NCBI GenBank assembly: GCA_028622995.1
Contig: JAJQJQ010000036.1
Coordinates: forward strand, 806,001-870,000
Length of the DNA: 64,000 bases
Origin: Panagrolaimus kolymaensis
Taxonomy: Eukaryota; Nematoda; Chromadorea; Rhabditida; Panagrolaimidae
Direction: 5' to 3'
The first letter of the stretch is position 1, and every line of letters begins with the position of its first letter. A model generated the notes under the pieces. That model searched no databases and had not been told where the DNA came from. It saw nothing but the letters and a program-made list of their open reading frames with translations. Positions 10,756-20,842 of the stretch are shown one piece after another. Position numbers and translations under genes: made by a program.

Positions 10756-11876
10756 ATGGGTGCTTCTTCATCTTCCACATCTTCAAAATCTTCTCCATCA
10801 AATCCTAATATTATTTCAATTTATTCAAATCCTCCAAAAATCCAAAACTTTTGTATTCCAGAAAATATAATTTTTTATTTATCCAAAAATCCATCCACCG
10901 CCAAAGTTTATGGAAATCTTTCAAAATCTTGCAAATATTTTTATCTCAAAAATCCAATGATTACATTTAATGATTTGTGGTTTCCTGCCGCTTGGAAGGC
11001 AACTAAAATAAATGAAATTGAATTTAATATTGATAAAGACGAAATGAAAAAACTTCCAGAAAAAATATGGATTTATGGATGTTTAAATGTTAATGACATC
11101 AGAAACAAAAATTCAGCTTCATCCTTGGCAACAAAAATATATCGCTGCGATATAAATTATTTGGAATTAAGATATCAAAATTTAACATTTAACGAATTTA
11201 AATTGTTTACTTCATCAAAAAAATTAAATCGACTTAATTTCGATAAAGTCAAAGTAGTAAATTCTGATGGAAAAATGATTGTACCAATAGAAAAATGGAT
11301 TGAATGCCTTCCAAACTTAGAAGATTTTAGTTTTAACGAAGACGAGAATGGACCTTTTTCAATTTCATCTGAAACAGCAGAAAATTTATTTGAAATTTCA
11401 CATTTTAAAAATTTAAAATCTTTCACAATTTTCGATGCTCCAGAAATGTTTGATTTTGAAACATTTTTTAGTAATTTAAAAGTAAGCAAAAGTAATTTCC
11501 TGATTTTTTTCTTAACTTTCAACTTTAGAAGCCATGGAAAATGGAAATAAAACTTTGGTATAATTCAAATATTTCAAATAATTATTCTCAAAGACTTCAA
11601 ACTTTTGTGGATCAAATAATTTCTGAAGGAATCACAGAAAATCGACCACCTAATATTTGTTCTGATGAATTATTGTTAAACAAAACTTGGGAAAAATTAG
11701 GAGAACTTGAAAAAGCTTATATAGAAAAATATGAAAGAAAAAGTATTTGGTACTTTTATTGGTACTTCTACCCTTTACCACCTGACTTAGTATTCCCCAT
11801 TTTTGGTTTTTTGGGTTTTATTTTACTCTTTCTTTATACATATTTTACTACACCCAAAATATACAAATTAGTCTAA
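10756..11876 (+). CDS. F-box-like/leucine-repeat protein with C-terminal membrane tail
   Basis: Exons 10756-11481 and 11529-11876 give 357 residues. A Ser-rich N-terminus is followed by FCIPENIIFYLSKNPSTAKV, KSCKYFYLKNPMITF, the leucine block LELRYQNLTFNEFKLFTSS, ISSETAENLFEISHFKNLKS and PEMFDFETFFSNLK at the junction. Exon 2 starts as in the others (KPWKMEIKLWYNSNISNNY, then GITENRPP) but goes on past the usual end after LEKAYIEKY. The extra about 45 residues contain a hydrophobic run (LVFPIFGFLGFILLFLYTYF) and a short polar end, which looks like a tail anchor. If real, this paralog would sit in a membrane with its F-box-like part in the cytosol. No stop or frameshift separates tail and body. 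Confidence 0.75.
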
Positions 11877-12126
11877 ATAAAAATTAAAGAAAAAGTAAAA
11901 ATTTGTTGTTGAAGTGCCTTCCTTTTTTCATAGTTTCTTTATTTATAGCCTTAATAAGTTATGTAAAATTTAAATGTGTTATTGCTCATATTTTTTATTT
12001 CAAAATAATAAAATTTTATTCAAATTTGTTTGTATTTTTGTATTTTTTCTCGATATTTGGTTTAAAGCCATAGTTATTTTTATAATACTTCTCAAGATCT
12101 TTTTATTGTTAAATTTCTAGGAAAAA

Positions 12127-13087
12127 ATGGATACTTTATCAAATCAAATTTCAATTTATTCGAGTCCACCAAAAGTTCAAAACTTTTCCATTCTAGAAAA
12201 TATAATTTTTTATATATCAAAAAATCCTTCTACCGCCAAAGTTTGTGAAAAACTTATAAAAACATGCAAATATTTTTTTCTACAAAACCGTGTTATAACT
12301 TTTTCGAATTTACAATTACTTCAATTTTCAAATTCTTGTAAAGCTTCAAATATCTGTGGATTAAAAGATGTTGAATTTGAAATGGGTACCCTTCCTGAAA
12401 GAATATGGGTTGACGGGGTTTTATACATTGATGCCGATGATATGAATCCAAATCGACATTTGGCTTCGTTGGTAGCATCAAAAATTTATCGAGGTGATCT
12501 ACTTAAAATTGAGTTATTTAAGCAAGTTTTAACATTTGAAGAATTCAAAAAATTCTCCTTTTTTAAAACTTTAAAACACATTTGTTTGTATCAAACATTT
12601 ATTTACGAAAATGATGAATGCAGCGGCGATGAAGTATCCATCGAAAATATAATTGAAATTTATCCAAATCTTGAAACATTTCTTTTTCGCGATTTGGAGA
12701 TGAGAAATGATAATTTTAATTCAATTACATTTGAAACAGCTAAAAATCTTGTTGAAATTCCACATTTTCAAAATTTAACCCAGTTCGTGCTTTCTTACGT
12801 TCCAGAAACTTTTGAATTTGAAACATTTTTTTATAAATTAAAAGTGAGTTAAAAGAGTTTTAAAAAATCTTTCACAAGAGTCTTATTTTTTTTAGAAACC
12901 ATGGAAAATGTATATTAGCATGGAATTTGATGCATTTGTCTCTGATAATTATACTCAACGACTTCAAAACTTTGTTGAGAATTTAATTGAAAATGGACTC
13001 ACAGAAAACCGACCACCATTTATTCGTTTCTTAGGAATGACACCAGTGAGTTCACAAAAGTTAAGAGAACTTCGAAATGCTTATTAA
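12127..13087 (+). CDS. F-box-like/leucine-repeat protein ending at a hairpin element
   Basis: Exons 12127-12843 and 12896-13087 give 302 residues. Family blocks are present: FSILENIIFYISKNPSTAKV (Leu replaces the conserved Pro before ENII), KTCKYFFLQN, LEKQ-type leucine block ending LTFEEFKKFS, TAKNLVEIPHFQNLTQFVL and PETFEFETFFYKLK. Exon 2 has KPWKMYI, then LTENRPPFIRFLGM and LRELRNAY-stop, slightly shorter than the other tails. The stop codon TAA (13085-13087) lies inside the TTAA (13084-13087) at the left end of a 1.57 kb inverted-repeat element. The right flank shows the original sequence also read TAT-TAA here, so the coding region was not shortened, but the 3' untranslated region with its AATAAA (14653-14658) is now 1.56 kb away. 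Confidence 0.75.
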
Positions 13088-14650
13088 AACTCATTTTTTT
13101 TGAAAATCGAGCTTTTCTGTAAAAAACCGGAACAGCAAAAAATTTTTTTTGCTTTTTTATGACTGAAAACTCGATCCTAGGGGTTTCTAACTATGAAAAT
13201 CACGAAAATAGAGGCCATTTTGCCATTTGATATACTCATTCTGGAGATACAGTAATCTAATTAGCATAATTATGGATTTTTTTATTTTTTTAAGTTTTAT
13301 ATACCATTCGATTCGTAAAAATGTGGCGAACAACATTGTAATTGATCACAACCATCGAAGTTAATATAAAAATAGCATTATACCGCTATAAAAGATTATG
13401 AATTATGGTTTTCACTGGAGAAGTATGTCGTAAAGTCCGAATTGGGGAGTTTTCTCAACGGAATCAAATTCTCCATATATTTTTGCATATTTGTGCCGAA
13501 AAAAACTAAAAAATTTTAAGCAATACGTATATCAACCTCCAACAAGAAGATGGTACACCAATATGAGGTATATGGACAAGTATATCATAAATACCTGTAA
13601 AAATTCCAAAATCTATCCAAAAACGTAGAAAAAATTATTTAATGATTTTACAAATCGAAAAAAAAATATATTCCTTGACTAAATGATTTTTCCTGAATTT
13701 TAGAAGTTTAATAGTAGCACACGATAGATAAAAATAATAAAAATTTTCTAAATCTGCAATTTATTTTTAAACTCATCATTTCTAGACGTAATTTGGGTCG
13801 TAGAAACCGAATTTGATAGCCACACATACATTTCATTGGCTAATTCTCGAGTTATGAATTTTTGAAATATGCAAATTTTCGATTAGTCATAACTTCATTA
13901 TGAGTAATAACTCGTTAGAAACTAATGTCAAATTCGGTTTCTACGACCCAAATTACGTCTAGAAATGATGAGTTTAAAAATAAATTGCAGATTTAGAAAA
14001 TTTTTATTATTTTTATCTATCGTGTGCTACTATTAAACTTCTAAAATTCAGGAAAAATCATTTAGTCAAGGAATATTTTTTTTTTTCGATTTGTAAAATC
14101 ATTAAATAATTTTTTCTACGTTTTTGGATAGATTTTGGAATTTTTACAGGTATTTATGATATACTTGTCCATATACCTCATATTGGTGTACCATCTTCGT
14201 GTTGGAGGGAGATATACGTATTTCTTAAAATTTTTTTGTTTTTTTCGACACAAATATGCAAAAATATATGGAGAATTTAATTCCGTTGAGAAAACTCCCC
14301 AATTCGGACTTTACGACATACTTCTCCAGTGAAAACCATAATTCATAATCTTTTATAGCGGTATAATGCTATTTTTATATTAACTTCGATGGTTGTGATC
14401 AATTACAATGTTGTTCGCCACATTTTTACGAATCGAATGGTATATAAAACTTAAAAAAATAAAAAAATCCATAATTATGCTAATTAGATTACTGTATCTC
14501 CAGAATGAGTATATCAAATGGCAAAATGGCCTCTATTTTCGTGATTTTCATAGTTAGAAACCCCTAGGATCGAAGTTTCAGTCATAAAAAAGCTAAAAAA
14601 AAATTTTGCTGTTCCGGCTGAAGCTGGATTTTCAAAAAAATGAGTTTTAA
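13084..14650. mobile_element. TTAA-flanked long inverted-repeat (hairpin) element, non-autonomous
   Basis: Two arms of roughly 730 bp (about 13084-13816 and 13928-14650) are nearly perfect reverse complements around a loop of about 110 bp. Both ends read TTAA followed by AACTCATTTTTTT toward the inside, and TTAA is present once at each edge (13084-13087 and 14647-14650), as for TTAA-targeting (piggyBac-like) elements. There is no transposase; a weak 65-codon open frame inside one arm is noise. The near-identity of the arms suggests a young copy or conversion between arms. If transcribed it would fold into long double-stranded RNA. Confidence 0.85.
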
Positions 14651-14835
14651 GAAATAAAATAATAGATTTGTTTTATAATTATATCATATTATATTTAAAA
14701 GACAAAATAAAATTCTGATTAAATGTGTATGGATTTTGTTTTCTTTTTTTATGCGTAAAATGGTTTATAAATCCAGAATTATTTTTGCACTTATTCTCTT
14801 GTTTTTGTATTTTAGTTTAAATTTGTAGAAAAAAA

Positions 14836-15857
14836 ATGGAAGATTCAAATAATGACTTTATTTCAATTTATTCAAATCCTCCAAAAGTCCAAGAATTTTC
14901 GATTCCAAAAAATATTATTTTTTATTTATCAAAAAATCCATCGACCGTGAAAGTTTATGAAAAACTTATAAAAGCATGCAAATATTTTTATTTGACTAGC
15001 GGAATTCTTACGTTTAAATATTTGATGTATAATAATAAATCAAATTCTTGGAAAGCTAAAAAACTATGCGGATATGAATATTCGAAACGTCGGTTAGAAA
15101 ACGTTAAACTACAAAATATAAACCTTTTAAAAAAGTTATGGATTCATGGGCGTCTAGTAATTTTCTACAGTGCTTTTAATGAAGAAGAAAAATATTTTGG
15201 TTCCATTTTGGCATCAAAAATTTATCGATGTGATATAACTCGATTGGATTTACATCAAACTATTTTAACTTTAAACGAATTTAAATTATTTACTTCTTCA
15301 AAATTGGTTACAACTTTACTTGTAATGCGAACGATAATAAAAGCTGACGAAGATGGAATCAGCATTGTGCCAATAGAAAAATTGATTGATTTATGTCCAA
15401 AACTTATAGTATTTAATTATCTAACTATTTATGTTGGGGATCGGGCGATTACATCGGAAACAGCTAAAAATTTGGTTGAAATTCCACATTTTCAAAATTT
15501 AGAATGCATTAAACTTGGTAGAATTCCAGAAACTTTTGACATTGATACATTTTTTAATGGATTAAAGGTTAGTAAAAAACAAATTTTTAAAAAATCTTTT
15601 AATATACTTTTTAGAAGCCATGTAAAATAAAAATGTATATTGATTTTAATTCAAATATTTCTGTTGATTGCAAACAACGGCTTCAAAATTTCGTTGATGA
15701 TTTAATTGTCATAGGACTTACAGAAAATCGACCGCCAAGTATTTCTTTCAATGGAATGAATCAAGAAAGTTGTAGAAAATTGGATGAACTTGAAAAAGAA
15801 TATATAAAAATAAATGGAATTATTTATCCAGAAGAGGAATTAAGCGGTGGAATGTAA
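14836..15857 (+). CDS. F-box-like/leucine-repeat protein, two-exon subfamily
   Basis: Exons 14836-15567 and 15615-15857 give 324 residues. Start MEDSNNDFISIYSNPPKVQ, then FSIPKNIIFYLSKNPSTVKV, KACKYFYLTSG, the leucine block ITRLDLHQTILTLNEFKLFT, ITSETAKNLVEIPHFQNLEC and PETFDIDTFFNGLK at the splice. Exon 2 has KPCKIKMYIDFNSNISVDC, LTENRPPSISFNGM and an acidic end (YPEEELSGGM). Conserved Pro-Glu of the F-box-like block is Pro-Lys here, and the usual Ala in STAKV is Val. The gene lies just 3' of the hairpin element and may have been pushed away from its neighbour by it. A TTTTAG and a TTGTAG precede the ATG closely and could be trans-splice sites. Confidence 0.75.
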
Positions 15858-16100
15858 AACGCGGCAATAGTAAACGTTGAAGCTGCCGCGGCGCCGTTGT
15901 TGCCCCATTTTTTGGTTTTGAAACCTCGGTTTAATGACACTTTATTTAGAGTAATTATTTTTATGTTAATTAGCTCAGAAAAAAGTGGTCTCGTTTCCCA
16001 TTAATTTTCTGTGATTTTTATAGAATTAAATTTGATTTTTAAAATTGAATATTTTAATTATGAATAAAACTCTGCTTAAATTATTATATTTTTTAATTAT

Positions 16101-16116
16101 TTGGTTTTAATTCCAA
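16101..16116. promoter_or_regulatory. TTGG-N8-CCAA palindrome upstream of F-box-like gene
   Basis: TTGGTTTTAATTCCAA, identical to the copy at 10667, lies 84 bp before the ATG at 16185, with TTTTTTAG (16161-16168) between them. The rest of 15858-16184 is spacer; a short GC-richer patch near 15875-15900 has no recognised function. Confidence 0.5.
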
Positions 16117-16184
16117 AATTATTTCGTTGTAAAATAAAAATTCATATGTATTACTTATAATTTTTTAGATTGATTTTTACGGAA

Positions 16185-17199
16185 ATGAATGCTTTGGATG
16201 CACCACTAATTTCAATTTATTCCATTCCACCAAAATTTCAAAATTTTTCAATTCCAGAAAATATTATTTTTTATATATCAAAAAATCCATCAACGGCCAA
16301 AGTTTATAATAAACTCGTTTATTTGTGCAAATATTTTTATCTCAAAAATCGTATTATCACTTTTGAAAATTTTGAATTATCTCAACAATTATCAAAATAT
16401 TGGAAAGCTACAAAAGTATGCGGATTAAAAAATATAAAATATGAAAGAGAAACAATACCTGAAAGAATATGGATTCATTGGTTTTTAACGATTGAACCTA
16501 AACACTATAATCCAAACCGAAATTTGGCTTCATTAGTGGCATCAAAAATTTATCGAAGTGACATAGTTAAATTAAAGCTATCAAATCAAACTTTAACTTT
16601 TAAAGAATTTAAATTGCTTTCTTCAATTGAATCATTAGTATTTATAGATTTTTGGAATATACTAATCAAAGAAATTGATGGAATAATAGTACCAATAGAA
16701 AAAATGATAGAATATTTTTCAAATCTTGAAGAATTTTGTTTTTATGCCGGAGAAGATGGGGATGCTTCGATTACATCTAAAACTGCTAAAAATCTTATCG
16801 AAACATTTAATTCTTCAAAATTGAAGTATTTGGTTCTTTCAAATATTCCAGAAATTTTTGAATTAGAAACTTTTTTTGATAATTTAAAGGTCAGATTAAA
16901 CTTATCAAATTTAACTACCAAAAAATTACTAATTTTTATTTTAGAAACCATGGAAAATGGAAATTCGATTTGAATTTAATCGATTCATTTCTGATAATTA
17001 TAAACAAAGGATTCAAAATTTTGTGGATAATTTAAACGAAATTGATTTCACAGATAATTGCCCACCATATATTGATTTTGAGGGAATGACAAGGGAAAGT
17101 CGTACGAAACTACATGAATTTGAAAGTGATTATTATAAAATGTTTTTTATAAATGAATTAAACGTTCAAGAAGAAGAAGATTTGATCGATTTAGAATAA
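16185..17199 (+). CDS. F-box-like/leucine-repeat protein, two-exon subfamily
   Basis: Exons 16185-16889 and 16945-17199 give 319 residues. The start MNALDAPLISIYSIPPKFQ is shared with the truncated copy at 17400. Blocks: FSIPENIIFYISKNPSTAKV, KLVYLCKYFYLKNRIITF, LKLSNQTLTFKEFKLLSS, ITSKTAKNLIETFNSSKLKY and PEIFELETFFDNLK at the junction; exon 2 has KPWKMEIRFEFNRFISDNYK, FTDNCPPYIDFEGM and an acidic tail (EEEDLIDLE). The conserved LTENRPP is changed to FTDNCPP. The 5' exon and its upstream motif are the closest relatives of the broken copy downstream, so that one is a tandem duplicate. Confidence 0.75.
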
Positions 17200-17313
17200 T
17201 TGTAAACAAAGACTTTTTTGTTAATATTTTTAAAAAAAATTAATTTTTGAAATCGAATATTTTTATTATGTGCGAATAAAATTTGGCTTAAGCTAAGAAA
17301 TTTTTCTGTTTAT

Positions 17314-17329
17314 TTGGTTTTAATTCCAA
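17314..17329. promoter_or_regulatory. TTGG-N8-CCAA palindrome upstream of truncated copy
   Basis: TTGGTTTTAATTCCAA again, 86 bp before the ATG at 17400, with TTTTTAG immediately upstream of that ATG. The promoter-like part was kept although the coding part is truncated. Confidence 0.5.
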
Positions 17330-17399
17330 AATTATTTCTTTGAAAAAAATAATATTTCAAACATCATGCTTTTAATATTTTTGTTTAATTTTTAGAAAA

Positions 17400-17621
17400 A
17401 TGAATGCTTCATATTCTCCACTAATTTCGATTAATTCAATTCCACCAAAAGTTCAAAACTTTTCGATTCCAGAAAATATTATTTTTTATTTATCAAAAAA
17501 TCCTTCCACTGCCAGAGTTTATGAAAAACTTATAAAAATATGCAAATATTTTTATTTAAATAATCCAATTATTACTTTTGAGAATTTAGAATTATTTCAA
17601 TTATGGGAAAAAAAGGAATGA
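17400..17621 (+). pseudogene. Truncated two-exon F-box-like copy
   Basis: The first 73 codons are typical (MNASYSPLISINSIPPKVQ, FSIPENIIFYLSKNPSTARV, KICKYFYLNNPIITF) and then the frame diverges and ends WEKKE-stop at 17621. A possible remnant of the later TAKNLVEIPHFQNL block (read as LEIPTLEL) survives near 17700-17725, so the middle seems to have been deleted. The rest up to 17916 is spacer. It could still make a short protein containing only the F-box-like block, which might act as a competitor, but a pseudogene is simpler. Confidence 0.65.
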
Positions 17622-17834
17622 AGGTCGTCAAATTGTAGTAATAAAAATAACAAGTTTTTTGTTTGCAAAAAAGCGAGAAATTTATTTGGTGTAATGGATG
17701 CTTGAAATTCCCACATTGGAACTATTAATGTTAATCTAAAAGAATTTTTAAATGAACAAATGTTTGAAAATTAAGTTGAAAAAAAAGATAAACGAATTTT
17801 TTTTTCACAAAAAAATAACACAATTTGACTTTCT

Positions 17835-17850
17835 ATGGCGCGAATGCCAA
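17835..17850. promoter_or_regulatory. ATGG-N8-CCAA motif upstream of three-exon gene
   Basis: ATGGCGCGAATGCCAA lies 82 bp before the ATG at 17917. It shares the CGAATGCCAA half with the motif at 19273 and the spacing with the TTGG-N8-CCAA copies of the two-exon genes. Confidence 0.4.
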
Positions 17851-17916
17851 AAAATAGCAGCTTTGTTTTTTATTATCTTTTTTTAACTCAATTCAAAATA
17901 TGTATGTTTTTTTTAA

Positions 17917-19109
17917 ATGTTAGAAAAATTTAAACAGCTTTTGTTCAATCGATTTGAAAGAAAAAAAGATTTTTCAACTTCTGATTCTGTATCTCTTTCA
18001 AATCATGTATATACTTTTGATTCGCCTCGCCCACAAAACTTTTCAATTCCAAATTCCATTATTTATAATATTACGAAATCCCCTCAGAATTCAGAGGGAT
18101 ATAAAAAATTGATAAAAACATGTAAATATTTTTCTTCCAAAATTCATGTATTTCCAATTTCTGCATTAGCTTATTGGCCGAGGAAACCCATCCCGATTTT
18201 AAGTGAAAATGGTGAATTAATTTATATTCAATGCGGCCGAGCTTTTCATAAAGGAAAATTTAAGGGAACTTCAGAAAATATCGATCTCAATGTAATTAAT
18301 TTTAAATTATGGTTAACAAATAATTTATATATTTCTCACACTGATATTTTGCCTATGTTGATCTCAAAAATATATCGATGTGATCTCAAAACTTTGTATT
18401 TAAGTAATCAAAAATTAAGTTATAAAGAATTTATAATTTTGGTGGAATCTGGCACGATTAAGAGGCTCGACTTTGATAATACCATTGTGGAATATGAAAA
18501 TAATGAAAAAATCATGCATCTTGAAGAAATTGTTGAAATCCTTCCAAAACTTAAAGAATTGTTTTAGTAAGTTTGGGATATGAGTTTGAGAATATATAAA
18601 AAAACACAAAATTTTTAGTAACTGTGGCCATTCTATGGTAGCAACTTCAATAAATTCTCAAACAGCAGAAAAGTTAATCGCAATTCCACATATTGTAAAT
18701 CTAAAAAACCTCCGACTTGATGGAATTCCAGAAACATTTGAATTTGAAGCATTTCTTAATTTTTTAAAAGTAAAACCCTTCAATTTTTTTTGAATTTCTC
18801 CTAAAAAAATTTTTTCAGGGTTTTCTAAAAATTGGTGGAACCTTTTATTTTCGTGAACCTCTTTCAAATAATTATAAATGTCGACTTCAAACTTATATCA
18901 ATGACATCCTCGCTGAAGGACTCCAAGAAAATCCACCACCAATCATTCAATTTCCTGGTCAAGAAGAAAAGTCAAGGATTGATTTGAGAGAACTTTATGA
19001 ATCTTTTAAAAATCGAGAAAAGCAAGAAAATGAAGATTCAAAAGAATCTTCTTCATCAACAACAAACTTTATTGAAAATTTTATTAAATTAGCTTGGAAA
19101 TTGAAGTAA
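17917..19109 (+). CDS. F-box-like/leucine-repeat protein, three-exon subfamily
   Basis: Exons 17917-18566, 18619-18769 and 18819-19109 give 363 residues, all phases kept. Blocks: basic N-terminus (KQLLFNRFERKK), RPQNFSIPNSIIYNITKSPQ, KLIKTCKYFSSKIHVFPIS, the leucine block LKTLYLSNQKLSYKEFIIL and TIKRLDFDN, TAEKLIAIPHIVNLKNLRL, then FLKIGGTFYFREPLSNNYK and LAEGLQENPPPIIQFPGQ. The C-terminus is acidic and Ser-rich. The last exon is nearly the same as that of the 8126 gene while exon 1 is more diverged, so the two ends have different histories. F-box-like adaptor role is inferred. Confidence 0.75.
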
Positions 19110-19272
19110 TTATGTGTGATGATTATCATCGCTGTTGACGACAAGAATTCTATGGTTTATTATATCCATTTGCGTCCCTTTTTTAACATAAGCTTTTCAG
19201 TTAAATCGCGAATAAAAATTAATCATTATTTTTTTAAGCTTTTGATGAAATAAATATAATAAAATTTGTTGT

Positions 19273-19288
19273 TTGGCACGAATGCCAA
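19273..19288. promoter_or_regulatory. TTGG-N8-CCAA palindrome upstream of three-exon copy
   Basis: TTGGCACGAATGCCAA, a near-perfect palindrome (TTTGGC and GCCAAA arms), lies 72 bp before the ATG at 19345. It resembles a nuclear factor I site (TTGGC-N5-GCCAA) with one extra base in the spacer. Confidence 0.5.
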
Positions 19289-19344
19289 AATTATTTGTTT
19301 CCTTGCTTTGGATTTTTATCTTGGTTTTTTAATTTTTAATAAAG

Positions 19345-20489
19345 ATGTTTAAAAAACTTAAAAAACGGTTTTTAAAGTTATTTAAAAGAAATAATAATTC
19401 TTCTTTAACTTCTGCCGAACCTGAACCCTCCAAGGCAGAATCTGAACCCATTAATGTAGTATATTCATTTGCTTCTCCGCGTCCACAAAAATTTTAAATT
19501 CCAAATTCCATTATTTATTATATAACAAAATCCCCTGAAAACCAAGAAGGATATAAAAAATTGATAAAAACATGTAAATATTTTTCTTCCAAAATTCATG
19601 TATTTCCAATTTCTGCATTAGCATATTGGCATCCAAATTCTATTTTGTTCACAAACAAAAATGGTGAAGAATGCTATCTTGAAGATGGACAAGCTTATCA
19701 ACAAGGAAATTATATAGGAATTTCTGAATTCATTTATCTTAAAGAAATTAAATATAAAATTTGGTTAACTGATAAATTATTGATTATTCCACAAAATATT
19801 ATACCTTTATTAATTTCTAAAACATATCAATGTCGATTAAAAAGTTTATATTTAACAAATCAAAAATTAAGTTTCGATGAATTTAAATTTCTTACATCGT
19901 CTGCTACTATTGATTTGTTACATTTTAATAATGCGATTGTGAAATATGAAAATGGAAAAATTATGGGATTGGAAAAAATTATTGAATGTCTTCCAAAACT
20001 TAAAGATTTATGCTAGTAAGTTTTTTTTGGGTATATATCTTTTTATAATTTAGTATTTTTTTTCTTCATTTGTAGCGAATGCGGAGAATTAACCACAACT
20101 TCCATTACCACTCAAACAGCAAATAAGCTAATTGCCATTCCACACATTGTAAACCTTGAAAGAATTTATTTTAGGGAAATTCCAGAAACTTTTAATTATG
20201 AAACTTTTTTTAATTTTTCTAAAGTAAAAATCCAAAGATTATTAAATTGAGATTAAAATACTTTTAATTTCAGAAATATTTAAAATGTGGCGGAACTTTT
20301 TATTTTTCTAATTCTCTTCCACATAATTATAAGCTTCTAATTCGCTCATATATTTGTGATATTCTTGCAGATGGATTAACAACAGAAAATCAGCCACCTT
20401 TTATAGAAGTTCCAGGTCCATGGTCAAATGATGCAATGCATAATTTATTTATAGAATACAAAAAGAGAAAGAAAATCTGCGTAAATTAA
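19345..20489 (+). pseudogene. Three-exon F-box-like copy with one nonsense codon
   Basis: Exons 19345-20015, 20076-20223 and 20274-20489 keep every splice site and phase and would encode about 344 residues, but codon 51 is TAA (19495-19497) where relatives have Ser in the NFSIPNS block. Upstream is a basic start (MFKKLKKRFLKLFKR); downstream the frame stays open through KLIKTCKYFSSKIHVFPIS, LKSLYLTNQKLSFDEFKFLT, TANKLIAIPHIVNLERI and the tail with ENQPPFIEVPG. One base change thus kills an otherwise complete gene, so the loss is recent, or this is a polymorphism or sequencing error. Confidence 0.72.
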
Positions 20490-20842
20490 ATAATTAATTA
20501 ATCTAAAATTTCAAAACGTATTATTATTATTTTCTTCAAAGTTTTGTTTTGCATTCTTCTTTTTTTTTGATTGTTGAAGAAAAAAATCAATAAAAATTCT
20601 TGCTTAATTAAAAAAAAGAATAAAAAGATTATTTGGTTCAATTAAATTTATTGACGACAAACAACAATATAAAAAAATTGTTTGCTTATCAGTCAATCAA
20701 CAGAAGAAAGAAAAAAAACGTTAATGAACGAAAACAAAAAATGCTGCTGTTTCCTTTTTTCACGAGTTTTCCTCATTTTTTTTGTGTTTTCTTCCTTTCA
20801 TTCTTTTTTTTTTGAGTTCAGTGTCTTTGAAAACAAAATAAA
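20490..20842. other. Spacer upstream of GH31 gene
   Basis: AT-rich, with pyrimidine-rich stretches just before the GH31 start codon. Short open frames here have no family features. Confidence 0.4.

Noticed and set aside
14135..14332. 65-codon open frame in the hairpin element
   Set aside because: Lies inside one inverted-repeat arm, with no transposase motif.
13084..14650. Palindrome as an assembly artefact (inverted duplication at a contig join)
   Set aside because: TTAA duplication, small differences between arms and matching end sequences fit a real element better, though long reads would settle it.
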